Positions 42,601 to 51,381 of a DNA stretch of 64,000 nucleotides are shown here, piece after piece. Below the pieces are notes generated by a model. It did not search any database. It was not told the origin of the DNA and was given only the letters and a program-made list of their open reading frames with translations. The number at the start of each line of letters is the position of its first letter. Positions within the stretch are counted from its first letter, which is position 1. Made by a program: the position numbers and the translations under genes. Origin of the DNA: a virus. Location of the stretch: positions 1 through 64,000 of the IMG/VR virus record IMGVR_UViG_3300023179_000057, one strand, 5' to 3'.

Positions 42601-44188
42601 TGTTAATAGTTCTTTATCAACTCAAACTGGAACAATTCAATCTTCTGCTTTGGTAATGAATGGTCCATCATTTGAAACAACAGAAACTCCTATTAATTTG
42701 GTTTCTTATGTATATAAAGAATTAGATAATGCTTATAGACATTTTGGAGCAAGAGTTAGAATTATTGGAAAAATAGAAAATAATGAAAATCGTTCACAAA
42801 CTCCAACAGGAAGCGCAACGTATTATCAAGTTGCTGGAGTTCAACCAGATCAAAATGTGAGCATTGGTGGTGGCTCTGGTGGAATTGCGGTATTATTAAA
42901 TCCAACAACAAATAATGGATATTACTTTGAAATAGTTGCGTTAACTGAAAATAACGTAGAGTCATATTTAAAATTAGATAAAAATAATCAATCTGATATA
43001 TCTATAAACAATGTTGTTTTTTATAAAATTAAAAAAGATTTATCAAACAATGATGCAATACCAATTAAATTATGGGGTGGGCTATCAAAGATTACAGTTG
43101 ATGATGGTAGATTTACTGGACAATACAGAATGGTTGGTGAGGAAAATCCAACGGTGTATGATTTAGCAGTAGAATATCAAGACATAGGAAAAATCAGAAG
43201 ATTCTTTTTATATATTAACAATCAATTAATTAAAGTAATAGATGATCCAGATCCACTTCCTATTTATAATAATATGGCTCCCTTTGTTCGTGGATCTTCT
43301 AGACTTATGTTTGAAAATATTTATGCACTATCGGAAAATTATTCTCAAAATACCGTCTTTACAGTTGGAGAAACTTTGTCATCTGCCTTTGGTGATAAAG
43401 AAATAACTGCTAATGAATCAATTAGAAAATATGCAATGAATGGAATTATTCAATCAACTTATTTGTCTGGAATTAGTGCTCAACAACCACCAAAATATAA
43501 TATGTATTTTGAAGAATTTGGTTCAATCATGAGAGAATGTTCTTATTTTGACATTAAATATGATCGTGCCTATCCAGCACTTTATGCTCAACTATCACCA
43601 ACATTTAATGAAATAAAAAATTATGTAACATCTGGATTTTATGCTGACTCATATGGCGCAGAATTTTTAATATTTAATGCTACAGATACAGCCTTAAACC
43701 TTGATGAAACTACTGGAAATTATTTAAGAATTCAAGGTATTACATTTACCCAAGATACAACACATGAATTAACTGTTGACGAATATTTTAAAAAACGAAG
43801 TAACTTTGCTGATCCAGAATTAACTGCATCTTCTCAGATTATTTCTCCACTTATTGAAAAAGAAAAATATGACAATATTAAAAGAAGCAGAATGATATAT
43901 GGAAATAATGAATTTACATTAGATACTCCATATATACAAACTCAAGATGATGCAGAAAGCCTAATGGGTTGGCTAATTAACAAATTAATGGTTCCTAAAA
44001 AATCAATAGGAATTAAAGTTTTTGCAACACCAACAATTCAACTTGGAGATATTGTAAAAGTTAATTATAAAAACTCTAACAATTTAGATTTAGTTACATC
44101 AGATACTAAAAGATTTGTAGTATATAATATTGAATATGCTAGAAGACTTACTGGACCAGACATGATACTTTATTTGGCAGAGGTGTAA
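39680..44188 (+). CDS. Large tail tip / baseplate hub protein (1502 aa)
   Basis: Starts right after the Dit-like gene, where Tal/hub proteins lie. The N-terminal third (GLRVVIERMNK, SPRLVVNISDKTIEYSIKKIL, LASTGTISLFDDDQAF) resembles the hub domain of actinophage minor tail proteins. Residues about 480-640 (YFIAPDQTVAEVLNQLAVSTQTAMFFDEYNNF) look like a gp27-type ring domain. Late part (VPKKSIGIKVFATPTIQLGDIVKVNY) is a typical 'p.lelGD.V.v' strand. No peptidase or lysozyme motif seen. Confidence 0.65.
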   Translation: MFESTELKNHFETSATIQTESLVLAEWNMNMPDNIFKLGNYRYRSQEQNSQFLTLPNTFDSADTGEYYTGATDADVVIDGGLENNNTPQIFTSTKEKLKLLYSLEDCVKPFRPRSGINKATAFKGKYLANSGSDLARRPRYYMASRYDQFKYWTSFRTEEGIERGIAKTLNNGTYYIDDTVPFVVYKNNVPTNRIIVKMQTHVGDIDLGDFTDISKTFADPFYGNSNKSTPTRWKIQYLNGNNWIDAYVFNDGDTRDDGSAIIKHDGYVELQYALKNIPDAFKETFIHSNIYSSDTLLPTESTNGYAYLVIENEGDVGTYHIWNGTTEEYDTFEPVYGWVLGNEQIDNKTTFVTDLTNPSSFEEPTNGETTYREFQNIRGLRVVIERMNKADSTFDLIEMSPRLVVNISDKTIEYSIKKILSDLGNSALPVGQLLASTGTISLFDDDQAFNDNNTTSIVKDYIRKNIKFNFYEKILNVSGYDYWVPIKTLYSDGFPQADVTGGTLEISLRDFYFFLESMPAPRMLVTEVSLSYAISLILDYIGFSNYAFYRTTNEPDPIIPYFFIAPDQTVAEVLNQLAVSTQTAMFFDEYNNFIVMSKNYILPDEDDREFNIILSGSTNQSVSGIIENQTSGTLPNIISIASEDKKVYNNGKINYTTRYIQRSYGSVRQASMIDRDKTWIYKPALLWEVSGSDSTKTINEVASKQGKYVLGAMPLNSDLSSAVPTVVNRKMQNNVLDLGENVYWLTRYQGYFYSNGEIIRYDAAQFNVTLAIWYPILSDGINLDETKPQIVLPGRLAPNSIIDNLDKQVANGEITEAQKGEAIQAWRVSHRQGTSNVWITSNQEYQNYFKSLPFNGKIYPTGLVRIYSIPYYETIEGVTRLQNGAVVEHGRGQFGTPITSHSAGISSYWSNNDYVKGCEMKTNYLFTTTLLEDISLPATTTGAAGVNNTKARQTSRGGTIKNFMSSSYGTETSVNSSLSTQTGTIQSSALVMNGPSFETTETPINLVSYVYKELDNAYRHFGARVRIIGKIENNENRSQTPTGSATYYQVAGVQPDQNVSIGGGSGGIAVLLNPTTNNGYYFEIVALTENNVESYLKLDKNNQSDISINNVVFYKIKKDLSNNDAIPIKLWGGLSKITVDDGRFTGQYRMVGEENPTVYDLAVEYQDIGKIRRFFLYINNQLIKVIDDPDPLPIYNNMAPFVRGSSRLMFENIYALSENYSQNTVFTVGETLSSAFGDKEITANESIRKYAMNGIIQSTYLSGISAQQPPKYNMYFEEFGSIMRECSYFDIKYDRAYPALYAQLSPTFNEIKNYVTSGFYADSYGAEFLIFNATDTALNLDETTGNYLRIQGITFTQDTTHELTVDEYFKKRSNFADPELTASSQIISPLIEKEKYDNIKRSRMIYGNNEFTLDTPYIQTQDDAESLMGWLINKLMVPKKSIGIKVFATPTIQLGDIVKVNYKNSNNLDLVTSDTKRFVVYNIEYARRLTGPDMILYLAEV

Positions 44189-44189
44189 C

Positions 44190-45023
44190 ATGGGTGCTTT
44201 TGATAGTTTATATATGCCTAAAGCAAGTTCTGGAGATGTTGTTAGTAATGAAATAGATGCTGCTAAAACGGCAGAAGCAATTTCAATAGTTGGAGCAGCA
44301 GAGGTAGAACGTAGAGGCGGAGTAAATGCTCAAGGATATTTTAACGATGTTCCTGCATATCAACAATTAACAGCAAACGAAAGAGCAAAAGTAACGCTAG
44401 AAAATGGCCACATAAATACTATGGCAATGCTTGCAATGTTAGAAGACAAAGAAAGAAAACATTTTGGAAGATCTTTAGACTCTGGAGTTATAAAGGCAGA
44501 AGCCCCACCATCTGTAAACATTACAGCAACGCCTATGGCGCCAGAACCAGAATCATTTGCTTTAAGAAGTTTTGCTGCACCAGAACCAGTAAAAACAGCA
44601 ACCCTTGATATTATTTTATTTGATGATGAGTCCGTTCCTGTAGATGGAATGTTTGATTTAATATTTGAAAATATAGGTGGACAAGAATTAATTAATATTA
44701 CAAGATCTGATATTGTTAATGGTCAAAAAATATCTTATCAACCAATTAAAAATTTATCTATAATTCAGCAACGGTATAATCCAAATAATATTCTAAGCCT
44801 TCAGCAAACCGCAGATAAATACTTTGCTGGATTTTCTATTAAACTAGAAGACAAGATCCCATACGAAGGAAATGGAACAAATGGAGAAAACCTTTATTTT
44901 GATGAAGATACTGGTGATTTAATTATTGAGTTTGTTAATATAAACAATGATGAACAAATTGAGACACAAATTACCCTAGGTGGTACAATATATAATATAG
45001 ATCTTGGAGAAAATATTTCATGA
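44190..45023 (+). CDS. Minor tail / baseplate protein (277 aa)
   Basis: Helical N-terminal part (EIDAAKTAEAISIVGAAEVERRGG, then ANERAKVTLENGHINTMAMLAMLEDKERK), a Pro/Ala-rich linker (residues about 105-135), and a beta C-terminal domain (LDIILFDDESVPVDGMFDLIFENIGG to LGGTIYNIDLGE). One base after the hub gene, and an ATGA overlap with the next. Family not recognised; structural by context. Confidence 0.5.
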   Translation: MGAFDSLYMPKASSGDVVSNEIDAAKTAEAISIVGAAEVERRGGVNAQGYFNDVPAYQQLTANERAKVTLENGHINTMAMLAMLEDKERKHFGRSLDSGVIKAEAPPSVNITATPMAPEPESFALRSFAAPEPVKTATLDIILFDDESVPVDGMFDLIFENIGGQELINITRSDIVNGQKISYQPIKNLSIIQQRYNPNNILSLQQTADKYFAGFSIKLEDKIPYEGNGTNGENLYFDEDTGDLIIEFVNINNDEQIETQITLGGTIYNIDLGENIS

Positions 45024-46180
45024 TTACTAATACTGGTAAATCTATTATTGCTAAATACCTGCTTGGACAAGCGCCAGCCTATGCCTCATATATTGCTGTT
45101 GGTTGTGGTGCTACCCCGCTTACAACTGGAGATCCAATAGGAGATTACTCTGCAAAAATAAACTTAGATTTTGAAATGTTTCGTGTTCCAATTTCATCAA
45201 GAGGCTTTGTAAATGAAAATGGTTTAGATAAAATAGTTTTAACAGCAGAATTACCAACGGAAGAAAGATATGAAATATCAGAAGTTGGAATATATTCTGC
45301 AGGATCAAATCCATCTGCTGGCGCATATGATAGTAAAACTGTTTTTGCATTTACGCAAACAGAAAATTGGCAACATCATACAGCAGAAGCAGCAGTAGCC
45401 ATTGATACATTTTCTGCTGCATTAGATGAACCGTTATATGATAATGTTATTGCAATTACAGATCCAGTATTTCAAACAAATGCGGATAATCCAATATTTT
45501 TTAAATCTCCAAGACCTGAAAGATATGAAAGACCAAGATTTTTAAATAACATAATATTAATTCAAGGTGATGACGCTGACATAACAATTAATGAAGAAAG
45601 TGGTGCAGCACAAGATCATTTTGTAATAGAGGCTGGATCAAATCATATTCACTTAACTGGTGCCAGCGTTGATTTTACAAGAAACTCTCCAACAGATGAA
45701 TTACGTTTAGCATTTTCGTTAATAAACAAAGATGGAAACGCTGGAGCAACACCAGAAAATGTTAGAATAATGGTAGAGTTTGCATCAACAGAAACAGAAA
45801 CCGCAGAATACGCAAGATTTGAAGCAGAAGTTATTGATGATAGTAGTGGAGGAGCCTACGATTTTTCTACTGAAAGATATTTTGTTGTAACAAAACAACT
45901 TCAAGAATTATATACTAGTGCAAACTTTACATGGAATGCTGTTACAGTAGTTAAAATATACGCTTGCGTTATTGATGCTGGAGTTCCATCTAGCAATTAT
46001 TATGTAGCACTAGATGCAATGAGATTAGAAAATGTTTCTACACTAAATCCACTCTATGGATTAACAGGATATTCAGTTATTCAAACTCAAGATGCATCAA
46101 CAATTGTAAAGAGTTCTAATACTAGTAATTATATTGAGTTTAGATTTTCAGTAGATGTTTCTGGCGGAGTAATATCATAA
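45020..46180 (+). CDS. Baseplate/minor tail protein (386 aa)
   Basis: ITNTGKSIIAKYLLGQAPAYASYIAVGCGATPL at the N-terminus is a common opening of tail proteins in environmental siphoviruses, followed by LTAELPTEERYEISEVGIYSAG (a 'y.i.EvGiys' strand as in baseplate J-like and tail-collar proteins). The C-terminal half (residues about 180-370) is a carbohydrate-binding-like sandwich. ATGA overlap with the upstream gene. Confidence 0.55.
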   Translation: MITNTGKSIIAKYLLGQAPAYASYIAVGCGATPLTTGDPIGDYSAKINLDFEMFRVPISSRGFVNENGLDKIVLTAELPTEERYEISEVGIYSAGSNPSAGAYDSKTVFAFTQTENWQHHTAEAAVAIDTFSAALDEPLYDNVIAITDPVFQTNADNPIFFKSPRPERYERPRFLNNIILIQGDDADITINEESGAAQDHFVIEAGSNHIHLTGASVDFTRNSPTDELRLAFSLINKDGNAGATPENVRIMVEFASTETETAEYARFEAEVIDDSSGGAYDFSTERYFVVTKQLQELYTSANFTWNAVTVVKIYACVIDAGVPSSNYYVALDAMRLENVSTLNPLYGLTGYSVIQTQDASTIVKSSNTSNYIEFRFSVDVSGGVIS

Positions 46181-46680
46181 TGCCAGACCAAGGAATAAAA
46201 AAAATAAGAATAAAACAACAAGACCTTCCTTCTATAGATATAAATGAAGAAGGTTATATATTAAGATATAGAGTTGTTTCAGAAGATAAAAACCGTACAT
46301 CACAGTGGTCTCCAATATCTATTATTCAACCAAATTATACTTATGTTCCTGGTTCAATAGCGTTTAACAAGGCTGGAGATGTTGCTTCGCTTGCTTGGGA
46401 CTCAGTTTCAATACAAATAGATGGTAATGAAATAAGAAAAGCCCATGAGTTTGATATATGGCTTAAGTGGCATAGAAGTGATAATGGAGATTGGATATAT
46501 AAGCAAAGAATTGATGGTGGAAATATTTCTTTCCCAATTCCCAACACATATACAATAAATGGAACTGTACAAGGTTCACCACCAAATAGACTTAATGCAG
46601 AAATATACTTAAAGGGTATTCCAATCACAAGAGACTCTGAATTTTTATTAGTTTATGAAGATGGTCCACATACCGTTTAA
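46180..46680 (+). CDS. Minor tail protein, fibronectin-like (166 aa)
   Basis: EEGYILRYRVVSEDKNRTSQWSPISIIQPNYTYVPG is a fibronectin-III type strand set ('y.vRYRvvS.d.nr.S.WSpi'), typical of virion surface proteins. The second half (FDIWLKWHRSDNGDWIYKQRI, closing FLLVYEDGPHTV) completes a second sandwich. One-base overlap with the gene before it. Confidence 0.6.
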   Translation: MPDQGIKKIRIKQQDLPSIDINEEGYILRYRVVSEDKNRTSQWSPISIIQPNYTYVPGSIAFNKAGDVASLAWDSVSIQIDGNEIRKAHEFDIWLKWHRSDNGDWIYKQRIDGGNISFPIPNTYTINGTVQGSPPNRLNAEIYLKGIPITRDSEFLLVYEDGPHTV

Positions 46681-46689
46681 TGATATACT
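46681..46689 (+). promoter_or_regulatory. Extended -10 promoter (TGATATACT)
   Basis: TATACT at 46684-46689 begins right after the preceding stop. TAGGAGG precedes the ATG at 46706. Confidence 0.55.
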
Positions 46690-46705
46690 TTAATAGGAGG
46701 AAATA

Positions 46706-47146
46706 ATGGCAAAAGTACCACTACCAGAACGAGGTCAACCACTTGATGTCACATATTTATATCAATTAGTTGAAGCAGTTAATGATCTTTCTACTAATGT
46801 TGCTTCAAAGCAAACTAGTAAAACTATAATTGATACCGCCTCTGCAGGTAAAGTTCCAGTTCAAACCTCTAACACCAGAGTTATAGGTGGCTTGGTTGAA
46901 GTAGCAAATAACTCAACAGTTTCGGCGGGTAACGAAAAAACATTTACTTATGATTTTCAAGACTTTAAATACCCACCAATAGTATCAGCAACTCCAGTTA
47001 ATACTGGACAAACTCCAGCAGGACAAAACGTAAATGTTATTTTAAAGAGCGTTACAGAAACAAGGGTTGAAGGTATTGTAAGGTTTGGTACTTCTGGTGA
47101 CTTATCTTTAGCAGTACATTTAATAATTATTGGTATTCCAAACTAG
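46706..47146 (+). CDS. Tail/fibre protein with H-type-lectin-like sandwich (146 aa)
   Basis: Coiled-coil start (VTYLYQLVEAVNDLSTNVASKQ), then a beta domain FTYDFQDFKYPPIVSATPVNTGQ...VNVILKSVTETRVEGIVRF that recalls H-type lectin or gp-like receptor-binding domains of tail tips. Strong Shine-Dalgarno and own promoter suggest many copies. Last structural gene of the tail block. Confidence 0.55.
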   Translation: MAKVPLPERGQPLDVTYLYQLVEAVNDLSTNVASKQTSKTIIDTASAGKVPVQTSNTRVIGGLVEVANNSTVSAGNEKTFTYDFQDFKYPPIVSATPVNTGQTPAGQNVNVILKSVTETRVEGIVRFGTSGDLSLAVHLIIIGIPN

Positions 47147-47158
47147 AGGTAAAAATTA

Positions 47159-47350
47159 ATGATTTCTTGCAAAAAATGCAAGGGTAGAGTATTTGTTGAC
47201 AGACAATACAGTAGTACCCAACATTTAGAGACGTACTGCTTAGTATGTGGAGAAAGGCAGTTTTATCATCCGCCAACAGAAAGCGAAGAAGGAAAATGGT
47301 TACTAGCAAAGGAATTATTCAGGGCGAAATTTACAATAACGAAACTGTAA
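47159..47350 (+). CDS. Small zinc-ribbon protein (63 aa)
   Basis: Two CxxC pairs, CKKC (residues 4-7) and CLVC (27-30), with a YHPP tail, make a four-cysteine zinc ribbon. AGAGG upstream. Overlaps the following regulator by 55 bases in another frame, so both are probably translated. Likely a small nucleic-acid-binding factor. Confidence 0.55.
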   Translation: MISCKKCKGRVFVDRQYSSTQHLETYCLVCGERQFYHPPTESEEGKWLLAKELFRAKFTITKL

Positions 47351-47838
47351 TAAAGGGTAATAAAAAGATATGGTTTCTTAATGGAGATTTGGTAAGGCTA
47401 CACCATAGTTCAAGATCTACTGGAATGGTTTCTGTTTATAATATTACTAAAGATAGAATTGAAACTTGTTTACGTTCTGATTTTAGAAAAAATAGAGAAC
47501 GTGCATACACTGTTGCAGAGACTGCTAAATTAATTAATCGTCATAGAAAATATATGCCAAAGTTAATTAAAAATGGAATGATTCCGCCACCAATTGGAGC
47601 AAGATTAAATGGACAAAGAGGTTGGCAAATAAGATCTTATTATTCAGAAAGCATGGTTAGGGAGATTCGTGCTATACTGGCTACTATACACATAGGACAA
47701 CCAAGAAAAGACGGATTAATAACAAATAATATGACACCTACAAGCCAAGAATTGACAAGACGAATGGGTGACGGTATACTTACATATACAAAGACCGAAG
47801 ATGGTAGATTTATTCCTGTGTGGGCAGAGAATATTTAA
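47296..47838 (+). CDS. MerR-like helix-turn-helix regulator (180 aa)
   Basis: YTVAETAKLINRHRKYMPKLIKNGMIPPPIGARLNG (residues 71-106) is a MerR/excisionase-like winged HTH, with SESMVREIRAIL behind it. The N-terminal 60 residues look like an SH3-like strand domain (IWFLNGDLVRLHHSS). I start at ATG 47296 with AAGGA upstream; a longer frame from 47245 adds a basic tail unlike family members. It probably regulates the replication genes that follow. Also contains a promoter-like TGCTATACT at 47670-47678. Confidence 0.65.
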   Translation: MVTSKGIIQGEIYNNETVIKGNKKIWFLNGDLVRLHHSSRSTGMVSVYNITKDRIETCLRSDFRKNRERAYTVAETAKLINRHRKYMPKLIKNGMIPPPIGARLNGQRGWQIRSYYSESMVREIRAILATIHIGQPRKDGLITNNMTPTSQELTRRMGDGILTYTKTEDGRFIPVWAENI

Positions 47839-47856
47839 AGTTAGAAAAGGTGGGGT

Positions 47857-48069
47857 ATGGAAGAAAATAACACAACAAAGGTATCAGCAACACTTGGATA
47901 TACATTAAATCTAGGTAATTTTGAATCATTAAGAGTTGATCTTGGCATTACAGATTATGTTCGTCAAGGTGAAAATATTAAACAGGCACAAGATCGTGTT
48001 TATAAAACTGTTGAAACTCAATTGATTGAAAAGGTAAACGAAGCAAAGGTTCAGTTGGCTTCAAAATAA
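47857..48069 (+). CDS. Small conserved-type hypothetical protein (70 aa)
   Basis: KVSATLGYTLNLGNFESLRVDLGITDYV, then DRVYKTVETQLIEKVNEAK, a beta-hairpin followed by a helix. I recall this pattern in small actinophage proteins near replication genes, function unknown. The ribosome binding site GGTGGGGT is directly before the ATG and is complementary over seven bases to the C-rich loop of the small RNA at 5084. Confidence 0.55.
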   Translation: MEENNTTKVSATLGYTLNLGNFESLRVDLGITDYVRQGENIKQAQDRVYKTVETQLIEKVNEAKVQLASK

Positions 48070-48070
48070 T

Positions 48071-48379
48071 ATGGCTGATCGCAAAGAACGTATGGCTTTG
48101 CTTAGTCGTTATAATAAACTTCATTTGCAAAGATATGAAAAAAGGTCTTTAATGAATCTTAATGTTGAGCAATGGGCAGCAGATGGGGTTATTGATTCTT
48201 ATGGTTTGTCACAGTGCTATGATTTATTAGATTATTATTTTAATGTTGCTACTGTTCCTAGTTGGAGTTACTTTGCGTACAACGCAGAAAAAATATTGGA
48301 AGCAAAGATAGAAAAAGAGCAGGATAAAAAAGAAAGAGAAGAGCGTAGGCAATTAGGAAAAAAGTGGTTAAATGAATAA
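48071..48379 (+). CDS. Hypothetical protein before the helicase (102 aa)
   Basis: Strongly helical and charged, ending in a Lys/Glu-rich coiled coil (residues 72-99). Starts one base after the previous stop and overlaps the helicase start by eight bases. Position suggests a helicase loader or accessory, but no AAA+ or other motif is present, so this remains a guess. Confidence 0.5.
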   Translation: MADRKERMALLSRYNKLHLQRYEKRSLMNLNVEQWAADGVIDSYGLSQCYDLLDYYFNVATVPSWSYFAYNAEKILEAKIEKEQDKKEREERRQLGKKWLNE

Positions 48380-49595
48380 TACAGAAGCAAAACTAATTAG
48401 TGCAGTATTAAGTGATAAACAAATACATGTTTTGCTACAAGCCAACGTAGATAATCTTTTAAGAACTCATAATGATGTCTGGAATTTTATCAGGTTATAT
48501 TCAGAAAATAATCAATCAGTTCCGCCAGCATCTTTGGTCGTAGAAAAATTTAGAGATTTTGCTCCAGTAGAAAATGTTGGATCAACCAAACACCACTTAG
48601 AAGAATTACAAACAGAGTATTTAAATGATAGCCTTAAAGATATATTACGTAATGCAGCATCTGAAGTTCAGGTAGGAAATGGTTCAAATGCCCTTGAGCA
48701 ATTAATTACAAAAACATCTGAGTTAAAAAAGAATACCGCTGCTATTAGGGATATTGAAGTTACAGATTTAGATTCAGCGGTTGCATATTTTGAAAATGTA
48801 AAAAAAATGCAGGATCTTGGACACATTGGAATTAAAACAGGACTACCAGGATTTGATAATTATTTACCTTCAGGAATTATGCCAGGGCAATTAGGAGTAT
48901 TTTTAGCCTATCCAGGAATAGGTAAATCTTGGCTGGCATTGTATTTTGCTGTACAGGCTTGGAAGCAAGGTCGTAGTCCACTTATTATCAGTCTTGAAAT
49001 GTCTGAAACAGAAGTTCGTAATCGTGTATTTGCAATTATGGGTGAAGGACTTTGGTCTCATCGTAAACTTAGTAATGGTGAAGTAGAAATTGATATGCTT
49101 AAAAAATGGCATGCTGAAAAATTAGCAGGTAAGCCAGAGTTTCATATTATTTCTAATGATAATGGTGGAGATTTAACTCCATCAGTTATACGTGGAAAGA
49201 TTGATCAATATAAACCAGACTTTGTTATTGTAGATTATTTACAACTTATGTCACCAAATCAAAAAGCAGACAACGAGACGGTACGTATGAAAAATCTATC
49301 TCGTGAACTTAAACTTATGTCTATTAGTGAAGAAGTTCCTATTATTGCTATATCTTCTGCTACTCCAGATGACGTTAAAGATCTTTCTACACCGCCAACT
49401 TTAGGGCAGACTGCATGGTCTAGACAAATTGCTTATGATGCTGACTGGGTAATGGCATTAGGTCGTGCTACGAATAGTGATATTATTGAATGCGTATTTA
49501 GAAAAAATAGAAATGGTTTTATGGGAGACTTTTTAGTTCAAGTAGACTTTGATAGAGGCTACTATCGTTATAAGGATTTTGAAGATGATAAATAG
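48372..49595 (+). CDS. DnaB-like replicative helicase (407 aa)
   Basis: Unwinds DNA at the phage fork. N-terminal helical domain (1-120), linker, then a RecA-type core starting GLPGFDNYLPSGIMPGQL. Walker A is AYPGIGKS (179-186), ISLEMSETEVRNR follows, and Walker B is VIVDYLQL near residue 285. Close in size to family members from phages. Overlaps the primase by 11 bases. Confidence 0.88.
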   Translation: MNNTEAKLISAVLSDKQIHVLLQANVDNLLRTHNDVWNFIRLYSENNQSVPPASLVVEKFRDFAPVENVGSTKHHLEELQTEYLNDSLKDILRNAASEVQVGNGSNALEQLITKTSELKKNTAAIRDIEVTDLDSAVAYFENVKKMQDLGHIGIKTGLPGFDNYLPSGIMPGQLGVFLAYPGIGKSWLALYFAVQAWKQGRSPLIISLEMSETEVRNRVFAIMGEGLWSHRKLSNGEVEIDMLKKWHAEKLAGKPEFHIISNDNGGDLTPSVIRGKIDQYKPDFVIVDYLQLMSPNQKADNETVRMKNLSRELKLMSISEEVPIIAISSATPDDVKDLSTPPTLGQTAWSRQIAYDADWVMALGRATNSDIIECVFRKNRNGFMGDFLVQVDFDRGYYRYKDFEDDK

Positions 49596-50511
49596 AGATT
49601 CATATACAGCAGAACAAGTTAAGCGTGTACTAACTGGCGCTGGTATTGATATTGAAGCAGAGTATGGAACTGATTATATTGTTTTTTGTCCATATCATAA
49701 CAATAATAGAACTCCCGCTGGAGAAGTGTCAAAAGAGCATGGAATGTTTTTTTGTTTTGGATGTCAAACCACAAAAACTCTTATTGAGTTTGTAATGTAT
49801 ACATCTAATAGAACTTATTTTGAGGCTGTAAGATATATTAAAAGTAAAGAGCAAGAAACAAATATTGAGGATTCTGTTAATAAAGCATTGATCAGCAAAC
49901 CTGAGTTTGTCCAATATGACGAGTTATTAATTAAAAGATTAAATAATCAAGCATTAGAATCTCCAAGAGCAATTAGATATTTTGAAGGTAGAAAAATTAC
50001 AAAAGAGTCAATAGATAAGTTTAGTCTTGGATACTCTGAAAAACAAGATTCAGTTACTATACCAATACATTCTCCAGATGGAATGTGTATAGGTTTTGTT
50101 GCAAGAACTATTGAAGGCAAAGAATTTAAAAATACACCAGGATTACCAAAAGGAAAAGTTTTATTTAATTTGCACAGGATAAAAACATCTAGCACAGTTT
50201 ATGTTGTAGAGTCATCCTTTGATGCAATTAGATTAGATCAAGTAGGATTCCCTGCCGTTGCTACGTTAGGGGCTAATGTTTCTGCAGCACAGATAAGGTT
50301 GTTAGAAAAATATTTTAACAGCATTGTTTTGATTGCAGACAACGATGATGCAGGAATAATAATGAGAGATAAGTTAATTGAAAAACTTGGACCTGTTGTT
50401 ACTTCTGTATATATAGATAAAAAGTATAAAGATATAGGTGACATGGATGATCAAGCAATTAAAAAGTTAGAATTCCAGTTTGACAACTCTATAATTAATA
50501 TGCTACAATAA
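49585..50511 (+). CDS. DnaG-like DNA primase (308 aa)
   Basis: Makes RNA primers. Zinc domain with C35-x2-H38 and C57-x2-C60 (FCPYH, FCFGC). TOPRIM core with VVESSFDAIRL near residue 206 and IADNDDAG near 251. Shorter than bacterial DnaG because the C-terminal helicase-binding domain is missing. The start at 49585 overlaps the helicase gene; the longer frame from 49549 adds residues encoded by the helicase's conserved end and is unlikely. Confidence 0.88.
   Translation: MINRDSYTAEQVKRVLTGAGIDIEAEYGTDYIVFCPYHNNNRTPAGEVSKEHGMFFCFGCQTTKTLIEFVMYTSNRTYFEAVRYIKSKEQETNIEDSVNKALISKPEFVQYDELLIKRLNNQALESPRAIRYFEGRKITKESIDKFSLGYSEKQDSVTIPIHSPDGMCIGFVARTIEGKEFKNTPGLPKGKVLFNLHRIKTSSTVYVVESSFDAIRLDQVGFPAVATLGANVSAAQIRLLEKYFNSIVLIADNDDAGIIMRDKLIEKLGPVVTSVYIDKKYKDIGDMDDQAIKKLEFQFDNSIINMLQ
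50480..50509 (+). promoter_or_regulatory. Strong promoter (TTGACA, TACAAT) before the AhpD-like gene
   Basis: Consensus TTGACA (50480-50485), an 18-base spacer, and TGC-TACAAT (50504-50509), inside the end of the primase gene. AAAGGA then leads to the ATG at 50529. Confidence 0.6.
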
Positions 50512-50528
50512 AAAAAAGGAAAAATAAA

Positions 50529-51062
50529 ATGAGTGAAAAAATATTTGACTCTTTAAAAGAAACTTCAACAATTGTTGATGTTTTTATGCAAAGACCATCA
50601 AAATATATGATGTTATTATCTTTTGCACAAGAAATATTAAGAGAAGATTCTTTTTTGTCAAAACAAGATAGAGAATTAATTGCAACTTTTACTTCAAATT
50701 TAAATAATTGTAAATTTTGTACTGGATCACACAAAGTTTTTGCATTGTCTGTAGGTGCATCTGAAGAAGAAGTTAATATTGCACTATCTGATAATTATTC
50801 TGGACATAGGCTTGAAAGTATTTTAGACTATGTTAAAAAATTAACTGTTGCTCCATCATCAATTACAAAAAAGGATGCACAAAAGGTATTTGATGTTGGA
50901 TTTTCAGAAGATGAACTAAAGGATGCTATTGCTGTTTGTGCTGCCTTTAATCTATTTAATAGAATTGTTGAAGGGCACGGAATACAAGAAAATGCTGATA
51001 CTTGGTTGCCCTCAGCAGAACAAATAAATAAATCAGGATATGATAAAAGATATGAAAAATAA
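50529..51062 (+). CDS. AhpD-like / carboxymuconolactone decarboxylase family protein (177 aa)
   Basis: NNCKFCTGSH gives the C61-x2-C64-x3-H68 motif of AhpD-type peroxidases and 'peroxidase-related' enzymes, with KQDRELIATFTS before it as the proton-relay helix. Two halves of the helical fold are visible (AQEILRED, and a second SEDELKDAIAVCAAFNLFNRIVEG). These enzymes reduce hydroperoxides using thiols. In a phage it could protect the infected cell or an oxidation-prone enzyme. Has a strong promoter of its own. Confidence 0.78.
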   Translation: MSEKIFDSLKETSTIVDVFMQRPSKYMMLLSFAQEILREDSFLSKQDRELIATFTSNLNNCKFCTGSHKVFALSVGASEEEVNIALSDNYSGHRLESILDYVKKLTVAPSSITKKDAQKVFDVGFSEDELKDAIAVCAAFNLFNRIVEGHGIQENADTWLPSAEQINKSGYDKRYEK

Positions 51063-51360
51063 AAAAGTAAAAAGACATATGGAGTGGGTCATTGCTTTAA
51101 AAACAATGAGTCATAAAAAATATTGGAATAGACCAAACACAGTAGAATTTTTTGCGTTTGTTGCTAAAGCCTGTATAATTTTTCCAGGATTACTTTTTGG
51201 AAAAGAAATTTGGTGGCTATATATCTTTGCACTTGTTTCAAGTCTTGGATTAATCTGGTCATCAACAATAAAAACTATACCAACCCTTATATGGTTTAAT
51301 ATATTGTGGAGCATTCTTGCTATTGCATATATGTTAAAATATTTTGGGTTAATATTATAA
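51052..51360 (+). CDS. Small polytopic membrane protein (102 aa)
   Basis: Three hydrophobic segments (from FFAFVAKACIIFPGLLF, WWLYIFALVSSLGLIW, and LIWFNILWSILAIAYM) after a basic N-terminus. Start may be 51052 or an in-frame ATG at 51040; neither has a well-spaced Shine-Dalgarno, and both overlap the AhpD-like gene. Function unknown; perhaps a partner of that gene. Confidence 0.5.
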   Translation: MKNKKVKRHMEWVIALKTMSHKKYWNRPNTVEFFAFVAKACIIFPGLLFGKEIWWLYIFALVSSLGLIWSSTIKTIPTLIWFNILWSILAIAYMLKYFGLIL

Positions 51361-51381
51361 AAATAGGAGAAAAATAAAAAT

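Noticed and set aside
47670-47678. TGCTATACT motif inside the MerR-like gene
   Set aside because: It lies within coding sequence 180 bases before the next gene and has no -35, so I do not list it as a promoter, although it fits the motif.
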